DNA from: Antrodiella citrinella
Taxonomy: Eukaryota; Basidiomycota; Agaricomycetes; Polyporales; Steccherinaceae
Reading direction: 5' to 3'
Assembly (NCBI GenBank): GCA_004802725.1
Contig: SGPM01000140.1
Coordinates: 1 to 56,161 of the forward strand
DNA: 56,161 nt
Within the stretch, counting starts at the first letter, position 1; the number at the start of each line of letters is the position of its first letter. Below, in pieces: positions 22,816 through 36,781 of the stretch. The position numbers were made by a program, and so were the translations under genes. The notes under the pieces are model-generated. The model was given only the letters and a program-made list of their open reading frames with translations. It was not told the origin of the DNA and did no database searches.

Positions 22816-24745
22816 TTACCTGTACTGTAGGTCAAACAATTCCTTCCAATTCGTCGCCAGAAGGCGCGTTAGAGTGTCTCGGTGTGTGGTATACACCCTA
22901 CTAATCCTGCCAGGGATCACCTTGGAGTTGTTAGGCCTTGGGAGGGGAGCCCATGGTGCAATCATGTGCCATAGTGCCTGGCTATGGAAGAGAATGATAT
23001 CTCCGGCATTATAGCTGTGAAGTAAATGGCCATCAGAACCTGAAGGTGTAAGTGTGCATCGCTCACAAAATTGACTCACGCTAATTTCAAATCCAAGTCT
23101 GGAAAGATCGCCTCCCCACCTTTGAATTGCCCGACGCAGGTGATTGCACATATCGTATCACCCAGGTCACGGTGCAGGTGTGTTTGCAGCTTGTACAATG
23201 TGACCCTTCCGACAAAGATGCCCCCGCCAACGTTTTCCCCCTCTTCTAGGATATCCTGGATCCAATTGGCACGATCAAAGGCCTTTTTGAGTCGCTTGAA
23301 GTCCTTCGGCATCCACAATGCCACCAACTGGGAGATGTAGTTGGCGATATGTCCGTCCGCAAACATATACTTAATGACGTCTGCCTGTTGCTTCTTCTTG
23401 ATGAGAGGCGACGTCGACTTCCCAACCATGTCTTGGGAAGGCATTTGCGGATCCTGCGGGGAAGGAGGGTTTGAGCGTCGCTCTACACACGGCAGGGGAT
23501 GAATTACTCACGTTAGGATGGCCCGTTGCACCCCACGCGAGGTAGAGATGGCTAAGACCTTTGCACTCCTGATAGGTGGGCGGGTTCCACTCGCGATCTT
23601 CTGCTAACAGACGCCTTGCCTTTCTCTCGTCCTTGCCGTACCTGGTGTTGCAGTGGTCGTTCTCGAAGTCCCAAGCGTGACGAGAGGCCTCCTTTCCCGT
23701 GGCAATCTGATGCGCATGCATGCTGTGGTACGTCTGACAGTTCAGTTGGAAATCTTTCTGCTCGGGCTTCTGTATACTGGACATCAGTCTCTCGTGCGCA
23801 GAACCAAAAGATGGACTTACGGCTAGCCTGTCTTCAACCAACCTGCCGTCCTTCGTATGATGCTCGCTGACGTACACCACCAGAACGTTGCCTTGGTCGT
23901 CGGTCCACACCCCGGACTCTGTTCGCGCGGTTTTCTCAGGAGACAGCAGCGACAACGCCTTCTGCCAAACGGCCTCGTACGTGGTCTCGTTCGGTCGAGA
24001 GGGTCGCTTCTCCAGCTCTTCCAACAATACAGGAAGACGGAACGTACCTGGTCAAGTGTGAGTACGTGAGTGACGAAACCACAGCGTTCCGACTCACCGT
24101 TTTCGTCCACCCAGTCCTTGTGAGTCAGGGCCTTTTGGACGTACTTCACACTGACTGACGTGCGCTCAGACCTCCCCTTCCTCCCGGAGTTCAGTTTCTG
24201 CCGTTTGATCTCTTCAGGCTTGGGAGCAGGGGCAGTCCTCTTCTTGCGTGGTTTGGCTCGCGATCGTCCTCCGGTTGGTACGTTGTCATCCTCGTCCCGT
24301 TCCTCCTTGTCCGACTTGTACTCATATTCGTCATAGGACTCCTCCTCCTCCTCCTCCTCCTCCTCCTCGTCCCAGTCGTAACTCACGGGGATGTAGCTGG
24401 GACGAGGCGCGTTAGACACGTTCGAGCGTGTCGCACGACCTCCTTGGGTAGATTCCTGATTCGTAGTGGCCGCCGGCTTCATAGCGTCCCTGGGTTCCTG
24501 CAGAACGAGTGAGTCTTGACACCACGAATTCCCGTCGTCAGCGCACTTACCTGAGGCTCTTTGGTGTGCAAGGGCGTGCCAAGGTCCCAGTCCTCGCGTT
24601 TACTGACCCTCAGAGCTTCCGCCATGTGACGCATGTTCCGTTGTCGCACGAAGTCGTCGTACTTCAATTCGGCACGGGCGTCGACAACTTCCTGAACAGG
24701 ATACGCGTAGTCGGACTCGTCGTCGCTGTCTTGGACGATTGCCAT
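22816..24745 (-). CDS. TET/JBP-type 2-oxoglutarate/Fe(II) dioxygenase
   Basis: Six exons on the minus strand: 24745-24551, 24497-24098, 24047-23821, 23769-23512, 23453-23080 and 23014-22816, all GT-AG and in phase, giving about 550 residues with no break. The family (2OGFeDO, JBP1/TET) oxidises 5-methyl groups of bases in DNA. The C-terminal core carries the HxD motif LHRDLGD (H454, D456), then FKGGEAIFPDLDLKL and YNAGDIILF, the distal His in ALWHMIAPW (H501) and a downstream Arg in GRISRVY (R521 or R524), which would bind 2-oxoglutarate. The N-terminus is disordered: a run of ten Glu after SYDWDE, then a basic stretch KPRKKR and KRQKLNSGRKGRSER that may be nuclear-localising. The start at 24745 is the first ATG; an upstream in-frame TTG is not used here. 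Fungal members are often linked to KDZ transposons. Neighbouring DNA is repeat-rich. Substrate and activity are inferred. Confidence 0.75.
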
Positions 24746-24942
24746 ATCGTGAGAGGGAGTAGGCGGAAGGCTAACAGGGAGCAAGGAAGTTCACGACGCG
24801 TCGACGCGTCAACACAGAGAGAAAGGGCAGTCAAAGCCAGCAGAACGGGACGCGTCTTCGCGTACCGCATCCTCGCTTGTCGGCGGGCCGGCGCCTATCC
24901 TGCATTGACCTGCCGGCTTTCTCTCTCTCTCTCCTTCACCAA

Positions 24943-25165
24943 CCTTCGGCGCGGTCCATCCATCTCGCCTGTGCCCTTGAGGTATGTTTACCTCTCATGG
25001 CCTGGCGAGGTAACATATGGATGTGGTTCTGGGGGCGCGACCTTGGTCCACCCTTGTCTGTGCCCTTGAGGTATGTTTACCTCTCATGGCCTGACGGGGT
25101 GGATTCTGGGGGAGCATTTTATCACGGGGCTCTGGGGGATTTAACGTTCGTGGGGCACGAACGTT
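24943..25165 (+). repeat. Dispersed direct repeat, copies 2 and 3 in tandem
   Basis: Copy 2 (24943-25042) starts with GCGCGGTCCATC, like copy 1, and both copies contain GAGGTATGTTTACCTCTCATGG and TTCTGGGGG. Copy 3 (25058-25165) retains the end GGGGCACGAACGTTG. All are in the same orientation as copy 1, about 2.9 kb away. Confidence 0.8.
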
Positions 25166-25706
25166 GAATGTGCGGCTTCGAAGGCGGTAAGAACGTCTAC
25201 TTCCTCACCGGTCTCATTTTGCTCATCAGGACTGCAGCTACCGACCGCACTCTCCCTCAAGACCTGCTCTCTCGGCCAATAGCAAGGGACGCGACTTAAT
25301 CCACTCAGGAACTGTGAACCGTACTTAGAGAGTAAGTCCAATTCGAAGCACAGAGGGTAGCTAGAGTATCTATCTACCTACTTTTGTTGTATATCTTCAA
25401 CGGCGAAGCGTATGGTGGTCAAATATTGCCGCGGCACCCAGGGCTCGTGAGTTCAATTCCTGCTCATGTATTTTATTTTTTCAGACACCGTCCGGTCATG
25501 GATGGGAAGACTTCGGACCGGAAACCGTAAAGCGGCATTATCCGAAACCGTGTGCGTGTCACTGTTATCCTCGTCCTCATTTCAGTTTGGCCACTCTTCC
25601 GCTCATCGCCTCCTCTCTCAGTCACTATATACCTGCCGATTGCTAATGTCTTGCAAGTCATATCACCATGGGCCTTCCGACTGCCATACTCACCTCCTCC
25701 GCCTGA

Positions 25707-26231
25707 AGAAAAGACTGTTTAGTCTTTTCTTTCCTTCGGCGGACTTTGTGTCCGTCTCTCCCTCCCACTCTCTCCTCTGACTGATCAGTCACGGGGGGGG
25801 GGGGATGCCACAACTCACCTCAACCTACCGAAGAGGGGAATTAACCCGTAAGTCTTCCTTTTCGATCAGTCCCAAGTCGTTGACGGCCGTAGCGATATCA
25901 CGTGGGGTGTGGGCCGACGGAGGCATATCTGGAGGAGGACATCTGCGGAAGCATCTCCCAGATCTCATTTTTCATTATGTGAGTAGGACACTGGTGATTT
26001 TCAACGTACATGGTTTGCTTACGCCTGAGATCTTAGCGGTGTTTTTCTGTTCTTTCGACGCTACGGAACTTGGTACGACATAGGTGGCGACTATCTCCAA
26101 AGGACACACCCTGGACGTCGTACCGGCATCGACGATCACATTTTATAGGGCCTGCTCAGGCTCTTCTTCGAAGTCTCACCGGACTGTTCAGTCCCGGGCC
26201 ATGGGGGTGGTCGTTCCGGACTGTTTAGTCC
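25707..26231. repeat. Palindrome-rich non-coding block, right of the TET/JBP gene
   Basis: Perfect hairpins: AGAAAAGACT with AGTCTTTTCT (25707-25730, 10-bp arms), CGGAC with GTCCG (about 25738-25752), TGACTGATCAGTCA (25778-25791), GCCTGCTCAGGC (26150-26161), GGACTGTTCAGTCC (26181-26194) and GGACTGTTTAGTCC (26218-26231). The order of the first ones parallels 21265-21345 on the left flank. A 14-G run follows 25791. No gene is supported in 24746-26712. Confidence 0.8.
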
Positions 26232-26712
26232 TGGCGACCACCGGTTCAGAAGGAGGAATGTTCAAACGGTTCGTACGAATATTCATGGCTCACACCGAGG
26301 TCATACTGGGATGTTGCCCAATCACCGATCATGGGTGGTATTTTAGGCAGGCGCAACGGGGGAATGCGGGAGGTATTTCAGGAAGACATATTTCTGACCA
26401 TAAACCCCCACCTACCGTACGCGGTTCGAGGGGGAGGGGTGGAGAGGGGGCTCTGAGGTCCAGATTAAGTTGAGGTCAGTTATCGCTAAGTTGTATGGGA
26501 CCAAGTTTTGACAAAAAGGCTACAGGGATAGGGACATCGCACGCGTATACTACCGTCACGACGCTGTTGAGGGACGCCCGCAGAGTATTATTTTATTTGC
26601 ATGATTAATTGATAACTGTAACACTGCATCTTGTGAAACTAAGGCTCGCTTCACGGTGGATTCATGAGTCGTCACCTACAGCTGGACACTTACAACTTTA
26701 AACACCTCTACA

Positions 26713-28631
26713 ATGTCAGTCCGTCATTCAATGAGACCCCGTCGTCCACCACGTAGGCCAGATGAGATGCTGAGTGTGGCGGAGCAAGGTACGTGAAGTC
26801 GTTTGAGCAGCAAAAGGCTGGCTGACAATTTTTACAATCAGCCGGCATTTTCGCCCGGGGAGAAGTCAGAGAAACCCGGCAGATAGGGGAAGAAAGTGGT
26901 CCCAGTGGCCCTGAAGGTGTGTTGGAACCTGTGGTTGTCAACGAGGGTGAGAGATCTGGGTGCTTATCGACAAAGGGTGCTTTGACAAATCTCGCGTTCT
27001 TCTCAGGTCCGGACGATTGGCTGAACCGTCTGTCTTCTATTGAGCGTGAGGAGATAGAGGATGATCCCAAAGCAGATGACTTGGTGAGTAACGGAGATTC
27101 ATTCGTAGGTGTACAGTCGCTGATTTCTGATCTTGAAGGAGGCCAACGGTGAGACCGATCAGGAGCAGGAGGAAGCTGTTTTAGCTGTCGTGAGTCTCAC
27201 TAGTTACATTTTGGCGCGTCTACACTCTCTCACATGTTTACGTTCAAGCTGGCTGCAATCCTTGGAGGACCTGAGCGCGTCGGAGAGGNACCTGAGCGNG
27301 TCGGAGAGGGACCTGAGCGTGTCGGAGAGGGACCTGAGCGNGTCGCTACAGAGGAGGTGAGAGTGCTACAACGATTCCCAGCCTACAGCTTCTCACGCGT
27401 AGAATTAAAGCTGAACTCTCCCAGTCACGAGAACCGTACGAGTGAGTTCAAGAGAGCACACGCGTCGCATTCACTCATCAATTTCCAGGGGTCCTTGCCC
27501 TTATCGGGTTTCTTGGGAATGGCAAAGTGGCTAACGGGAGATTCNAACTCTCCCTTACGACGCAGCCTTCGTCAAACGTGCTGGTCTCAGAGCTATTGGA
27601 AATGGCATTTTCTGTCCCAGGCGACCTTGTTGCTTTTGTTCGAGAAGCTTGGGTGGCGGAGCGTCTCATTCATGTGGGGAGTTCGTCCCGTGTGACACCC
27701 ATCAACGACAGTGATTTCGGGTGGAAGGACACTTCGTTGGGATTCCAACGTCTTGGCGAGCTGGATGCAATCATGGAGGGAGCAGACGTGCTGGTCCCTC
27801 CTTTGACCAGCGCTCCTGAGGAATTGAGGAGTTCGCTGGCCGCCAGGTTGGCCCTTGAGGAAGGAGAGGTGCCGATATATGTGCTCCACCTATATACCGA
27901 GGTGAGAGCTTTGTCTGAGGAGCTATGATCGAGTTCTGAAGTACGATAACTAGGAACCTTTGGAAGAGGCCAATGAGGCGGTCCCTGGAGCTTTGCCTAC
28001 GGNGGGGCAAAACTACGATCTCGCTGATCCAGTCCAGCCTCCCCTCGTGGGGACTATGACGGCCGAAACATTCTCGGTGAGTTCAGAGCTGTCTGACGTT
28101 GTCCAGTTTGCTAATGAAAGGGTCAAGGNGCAGGCCATGTCCACATACATGTCGACTCACCTCAACGTGAACTATCAGCGAGTGCAAGAGATCGCGATCT
28201 CCTGGCAGGCCAACAAGTCAGGCTACGGTACGGCTTATCGGAACTATCTGGCCGTGAGCTCGACGGAGTACCTGGTCAGCCAGCTGCAAGCTACCTGGAT
28301 GCCGTTCATCACCGTGGACGCCGTACGACGAGCCACAGTCGTCGGCTTCTTGGGACTTGTTCCGGCGACNTACTCCAACTATCGCACAACGTTCACCAGG
28401 GCCCCNGACGCTTATATGAAGGCTAAAGAGGTTTCCTCTGTACACGTCAAACATCTGGAGGCCAAGAAGCTGATAGAGGTGTGGGATTTCTATNGACAAT
28501 CGGTCTTGTTTGTAGACGGTGTAGTGGAGCCTCTTCCTGTCAAGTTGCTGTGCTCTTCGGTGGCGATGGAGGTTGCGGTATCCATGAAGTTTGCAGCCTT
28601 CAAGCGCTTGGTAGACACCTTCCATAGTTAA
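26713..28631 (+). CDS. Hypothetical multi-exon protein
   Basis: I do not recognise this family. The ATG at 26713 opens a basic exon (RHSMRPRRPPRRPDEM) ending at a GTACGT donor; the following exons are about 26842-27082, 27140-27189 and 27250-27356, joined by GT-AG introns. Later exons cover about 27490-27900 and 27955-28631. The middle is acidic (IEREEIEDDPKADDL, TDQEQEE); the last exon holds an ordered region without a known motif (VQEIAISWQANKSGYGTAYR, KHLEAKKLIEVWDFY). Several single ambiguous bases fall in the exons but no clear stop does. It converges on the HECT-like gene, 249 bases away. Exon joins around 27357-27500 are uncertain. Confidence 0.5.
27266..27345 (+). repeat. 21-bp in-frame minisatellite encoding GPERVGE
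   Basis: Four units of about 21 bases (GGACCTGAGCGTGTCGGAGAG) inside the gene at 26713-28631. Three unit positions are uncalled (N), which suggests copies that could not be resolved. Confidence 0.85.
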
Positions 28632-28879
28632 AGGGTTCTTNGCATCTAAGACTAATGTCCCCATGATTTGATCAGACCGTACCGTCNGTAACCGCANGAA
28701 GACAGCAACCAGCAGTGAGAGAGCCTGCNTTNGTTATTCTGGGAATCAGCCTCAGAAGAGAGCAGNGTACAAAGTAAGANATNGATTGTGAATTTTATGA
28801 CTGTACTCAAGTCTTTTCTAGGAGATCGAAACAGGAAGGTGTATACGGAACGTAGTCTAAAAGTCCGTGGGTGAGAGGG

Positions 28880-31800
28880 CTAGGGCATGGTGTATCCATC
28901 TCCAGTCAGCAGGCAGGAGTGGACCCACACATCAAAGCCGTACGGTTTATCAGCCTCCCGACTCTCTTTTAGCATTTTGAGCAATCTATCAGTACAATGC
29001 ACCCGGAGCTGCGTAAAGCAGGTCCTCGCTGAAAGAGTAGGATCTTCCTGAGACCCCGGAAGCGCGTGCGAGAAGGTGATCTGCACAGGGCTGTGTGAGC
29101 ATTGAGTAGGATAACCAGAAGGGTACGTACCTGGGGCTTGAACGATGGTAAGGGTGACATTACTGAACTGTCTGTAATATAACGGAGAAGCAGGGTAGCA
29201 CGGAGGACNTCGTTATCGCGCTCAGCGTCAAAGGCCTCCGGAGAGATGTTGCATGGAGAACCGCGAATGAGGGGATGATCAGGATGTCCGGGGATGTCCA
29301 AGTACTCCTGGAACCGGGCCATGAACCGCAGCTCCATGTCGATCTGATCTTCGTTCATAGCATGTAGAGGCTGGTAAGGCGGGAACCTGTCCATGAGTGC
29401 CGCCACAGATGGCAGCTTCGTGTTGAAGAGGGTGAGAGCCATGCTAGCCATGTGTACTTCCTTTGGGGTCTTTGGCCTGCGTTGACGCAGAGAGGTCGGT
29501 GCGTGTATCTCTGCGTTATCCCAAAAGACCTGAGAAGTTACTTAGCCCTAGAACCGTGTAAACNAAGAAGAACTCACAGAATTCGACGTCTTATCCTTGC
29601 TTAGGACAATATCAAAGCCCTCTTTCAAGGCCTTGTACTCCGGGCATACCAGGATGCCAGATCCGAGGCTATGGAGAAGGAAGCGAATGAGGATTTCTTG
29701 CGTCCAATAGTCATGCTCCTCCGCTGAGCTACGATCACCTGCGACTACACGGGGCTGCAAAGAATAAGTCAGAATTGAACNGAGACATAGTCCGGTGAGT
29801 ACTAACNTCCAGCTCTAAGTCAAGTAGGAGGTTCACCACGGCGTCTTCAGGATCGTGGGAGGGGAACTCAGTATCGTATGATAGCTCCATCCATGGAAGA
29901 AGACCGAGGGCAGCGAGGTAGTCAAAATGGGCGATGAGAGGGGGTGTCAAGGCAAGTGTGTCGGTCGGAGATAGCAAGAGACATATTAAGAAGGGAGATA
30001 AAGTTGAAGAAGGCGTGGTGGCTTGATTGATGATCCAAACTGCCACCAGGAGACCCAAAGTCTTGTACGTAGCCAGTCTTCTCTTCGGAACATGACCTCC
30101 AGTGAAGCGTGGTACCAGAAACCCGCTCTTGTCTTCCCGGACGTGCCAGAGNGCGGTATCGGATAACAGGACGTCGATGGCAGTTTGAAGGGCCGAACGA
30201 GAAAATCCCGCTCCGCTGGTGTTCTCCCTGTGACAGGAAGAATCAGCGAGTGTACGGAATGATTATAAAGAGTGAGTGGACTCACGAGCTACAGAACGTA
30301 TCNTTCAAGAGGAGGGCGATGAAGGAGTCCGGGCTTTGAACGGTCATACTGACGATGAGCTCTGTGTTATAGGAAGGAGGAGAGTCCGGGGAAAGATGTA
30401 AAGAGTTGAAAACATCTATTAGGCCCTGTGCAGCGGCGCCGATATCGGAACCCTTCGCAGTTATGAATACGGAGTGGAAAGCCTCAAAGGTATCTGCATA
30501 TGGATGTTCCTCCGCCAAGAGATGCACCTCTTTCTTCACTGTGTCGAACGCAAGCGGAGCATGGAAGAGAGGGCGCCTGAAATGTTTACGGGCCGCTATG
30601 ATAGGAGGATCTGGGACGGGTAGAGTTGTAGGCAGGCTGGCAGAGGAAGACGGGAGTGGGGTGGCCGGAATGGGAGCAGACGGGGCAACAGAGGCGAGCG
30701 GGGTCCAGCTAGAGAACGGACTACGAGTCCCAAGTAACCATGAAGGCAAACCAGGTCTGGGCAGGGACGACTGGGTGGAGGCAGTCAATCCACCGTCCTG
30801 GAATGGCTGGTTAGCTGGAGAGACCACCTGAAGAGTCTCCATGTCCTGGTATAAAACAGATCAGCAGGAGGTTGGAACATTTGGCGACGAAGACTTACCA
30901 ATCGCTGACGAGAGGTGGAAGCACCGCGATCAGACTGTGATAGCCGTAAGTACAGGAGGGAGGTGAGAACGAAATTGGTGCTCACCGTGTCACTTTCAGC
31001 ACGAGCCCTTGTGGAAGGGACGAGAACGGCGGGAGTACTTGCATGAGCAACGGTGGCTAGCAAGGGAGGGATACCAGCCGTCACGGCTAAGAAAGGAGGA
31101 GCGACAGCCCTGGTGGAAGGGACCGGAGCGCTCATAGGAGCAGACATGACTAGAGGAGCGGGACTCATACGAGCAGAGGTGTCCAAGTCAGGGGACTGCT
31201 CGAGATTCTCCTGCAAGAGACCATCCTTGCATGCGTCGCAAGGGGTACAAAGTCCGTGCATTTGGCTACAACCGATGCCGTCGTACTCAGGGAAGGCCGG
31301 ATGCTGTAGGGAATCTAACATGCGATAACCAAAACATACGTGTGCTGGATTGTCGGGGCACGCGCAGCTCGAGGTGGCAGCGTCAGGCTGAAAGTCAGAG
31401 GAGGTGACTACTGGAGGCAGGGAGTTGACCGGGCCACGTAGATGGCCATAACGAGGACCTGGTGGTTTGTGAAAGGAGATGAGCGAATGTCACGTGAAGT
31501 AAGGAGACCAAGACCTACTTAGAAGAACCACGGAGCCGTTCAGGTGAGGGTGCTTGAAGAATATCGACTTACCCTGGCTCGAACGTTTGCCATGCTGAAC
31601 AAAATCCACAGTGACCTCCCGGTCCACGATATTCACGGGCTCTAAGGGCCACGACAGTGATTGCTGCTTGCCCCGGACGAGAAAAGGGAGCTGGCAGTTG
31701 GGATAGAATGTGTCGACGTCGTGTGGGAGAGAGGAGGTGGGCAAGAGATAGTTGTGTTCTGCCAGCCGAGCACGAACCTCAGTCTGGAGCTGCCAGAGGA

Positions 31801-32817
31801 CGGACGGACAGCCCTCAGCGCGATCAAGGGTGATGGTATACACAAGTCCGTGCCTGTCCAGACAGGTGAACAAAGGGAAGAACGAATCTTGCGATAGATA
31901 CGGTCTTTGAAGACGATGGGCTTGAATAACCTCGTTCTCCTCAACATGATAACCGAGCTGACATCAAGATAAGATTGGAATTCTAACTGTAAAGAAACAA
32001 GGGGACGTACGCTGAGGGGAAAGACCGCAACGTAGACATCGACGGTAGTGACCGTGTCTGCAGCGACCGCTGGAGTGAGTCCTGCACCGGGAAATGCATG
32101 TCTTGCCCGTCGTGAAGTGGAAGGGACGACACGTTGGGTGCTGGAAGAGCCGCTGGGAACCACCATGGCCGGGGAATTCTGGTGCTGTGGCAGGGTTCGA
32201 CGGGCACTTTGGGTACGTTGCTGCTGTATAGTACCAGTGGATGGCTGAGGAGGTGTGAATATACTGATGGGTGGCGCAGCATAAACAATGCCTCCCGCAT
32301 GATGAGAGGTGGAGGGAATGGGAGGCGTGACAGAGGAGACGGAGTTGGAAGTGGATGGACCAGCGACGTTGGGAGGAGAAGCCCCAGGAAACGGCATATG
32401 AGCACTCCATATGGCACCGCAAACACATAAGGCGCGTGGGTTAGGATCATCTGCGGGATTTTCCTGAGGTAAAAAAAAAGTAAGTTCCATGCCGTGATTG
32501 AAAAACGTTGTAACGTACAGGATGAAATCCCGCACAGCTCGTCTGCTCCACACCTCTCCTCAGAAAGCCTATAGGGATGGTGGGATTCGCCGCAAAGATA
32601 TCGTCGTAGGCAGCCTCATGATGGAGCCAAGGATGCTGGCATGACTCACACCGCGCAGACGCTCCTGAGGGGGTCTGTGGGCAATTAGTACCAGGATTCC
32701 GCCTTACTGCCAGTATGTGGTACTTACGCGTGCAAACGAGCGGTCAATCCAGCCTTCGCATAAGGCACAGGCATGGCAGCGACCACGGGGATAAATGCAC
32801 GAGAATTCTGGGGCCAT
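28880..32817 (-). CDS. HECT-like protein with N-terminal Cys/His-rich region
   Basis: Long multi-exon minus-strand gene. The ATG at 32817 starts MAPEFSCIYPRGRCHACALC, followed by RCESCQHPWLHH and LCVCGAIWSAHM, a Cys/His-rich set that could bind zinc; CDACKDGL lies further on (about 31240). A long Ser/Thr/Pro-rich linker follows (about 30600-32500). The C-terminal third has features I associate with the HECT ubiquitin-ligase-like family of agaricomycetes: helical blocks HFRRPLFHAPLAFDTVKKEV, LATYKTLGLLVAVWIINQAT and LFNTKLPSVAALMDRFPPYQ, ending with SARTCFTQL, where Cys would be the thioester residue, and PYGFDVWVHSCLL near the C-terminus. Single ambiguous bases fall in or near several exons. 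Exon borders were not all resolved. The HECT call is moderate. Confidence 0.5.
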
Positions 32818-34216
32818 CTGAAGAACCGACGGGGAAATGACGGTCGCCGTGGTGGAAAGAACAGCCAGGGAAAACCGTAAATAGATCGTAGACCTTTCTG
32901 TGATTTTTGAGTAGTGGGATTAATTGGGAATCCCTAAGATCTGGGAAGCATACTCATCCTGTCACCTTAATGAATGGCATATGCACACACAATATTTGAC
33001 ATGTGCAAGCGCAAGACTTCACAAGATTTCACAAGATTTCACAAGATTTCACAAGATTTCACAATTGGCTGATCTTGCAGTAACGAAGCGAAAAAGACTG
33101 ATCTTGAGCTTAGCAACAGGTCTTGTATGATAGAAAAGCACAGAATCCCAAGGACGTTGGGATTCTTGAGGTTGCCACCTTCTGCGAACGCAACCGTAAA
33201 AGTTGAGATCATATAAAATACTATAGATTACTGTAAACTACGTGTGGATCCTTGTGGATCCTAAGTAATCTTATAAATCCATCGGATAAGAGCATCCGCA
33301 TCTACTTTTGTCCGATAACGACCTTCATAGTTTCATGTACATTTGGGGCAGTGGGAGTAGAGGGCCGACTCTACTAGTAGAGGACTCAGGACTGCCAGTG
33401 GCTGGCCCGGCGCCAGCGGTGTATGATTTCTGTCACGCTTGTACCGCGTGACCTGTCGACATCGCGACACGCTGACGGTGACGTGAACTTGGGCCCATAC
33501 AGTGACACGCTCAAGTTCAAGCTCAAGTTCACGACGGTACACTGCGTACTTGGAAATGGTCTTCTCTCGCCGCTGCAATGTCGTCTTCAATTTTCACTGA
33601 TCAAAGAAGCTGCAAAGCACCATCGCCCATAGGTTTGTCAGTTGACTCTTGACTAGTCTAAGTCTTGACTCTCCTCCCCGACACCCTTCCTGGCGGAAGC
33701 GAACATATATTTTCGAATAATGAGGAGATGGTCTTGATGCGTGCCCTGGCTCGTATTACTGAAATATGGCGTTGTTCGGGCTCACCTCGGAGGACGGAAG
33801 ACCACGAGACCATTCTGCCGCATTCCTCTCCTCCGTCGTGGACCGTTTTCTCTTCTACTGTATCCCCTCCTCGATCACAACTCACGAGGAGCTGAAAGTC
33901 GGGTACGTCGTAAATTTGTACACTTCTCGATGCCGATATTGCTCCCGGTTCGCATGCAGAGCGGCACGGTCTTGTCAGGTGCACATCATCTGAGCAGCTG
34001 CAATCGGAGAACGGTCAATCTGCTCGCAGGAGATACGGCGTCGCTGGTCTGACCACTTGCAGTAATGGATCCACTGGAACGCTTCGCCTCTTCTGTTGAT
34101 CCAGGATATTCTGACCGACACGCCCATGAACATTCTAGATCACAGTATTCTTGGAACTCCGGCTCTAGTTTGGATTGCACGCCTGACCAGGTGGTATGGC
34201 GGGGCTCTTGATGTCG
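32818..34216. other. Intergenic, no gene seen
   Basis: Spacer between two divergent genes (HECT-like leftward, esterase rightward). It holds the 11-bp repeat at 33017-33063 and the perfect palindrome CTCTACTAGTAGAG near 33370-33383, and should contain both promoters. Confidence 0.5.
33017..33063. repeat. 11-bp tandem repeat
   Basis: TTTCACAAGAT repeats about four to five times head to tail, in non-coding DNA about 200 bases upstream of the HECT-like gene start. Confidence 0.9.
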
Positions 34217-34225
34217 TATATAAAG
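34217..34225 (+). promoter_or_regulatory. TATA box of the carboxylesterase gene
   Basis: TATATAAAG lies about 50 bases upstream of the ATG at 34271. Position and sequence fit a core promoter; this is inferred. Confidence 0.5.
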
Positions 34226-34270
34226 CTGAATATTCCAAGCAGATGGCCCGCCTGCCTCGCTCAGTCGACG

Positions 34271-36575
<2,305 letters not shown>

Positions 36576-36781
36576 CAGTGGTCTATGATACAGGAGAACG
36601 GATATATGTACTTAAATGCGCGGCCACTATGCTTCAGAAATCGCGCAAGGTCACACTGCACGTGTATGTGACTGCTCGTGTTCATTCTGCGTACTTCAAG
36701 TTCGGCGCCAAATGCCCACCTGGCTTGTTCATGACCGTTCCGCGGGTGCTCCCTCTACTCCAGAGATTGGGACGCCATGCC

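Noticed and set aside
25385..25465. tRNA or tRNA-derived SINE (GAGTTCAATTCC looks like a B box)
   Set aside because: The T-stem does not pair and no A box or acceptor stem could be found at the right distance.
25805..26473. Two adjacent plus-strand open frames
   Set aside because: No recognisable domain; they overlap the palindrome-rich non-coding block.
27515..27555. tRNA-like pattern (TGGCAAAGTGG and GGGAGATTCNAACTCTCCC)
   Set aside because: The A-box-like and B-box-like words are only about 20 bases apart, too close for a tRNA, and lie in a probable coding exon.
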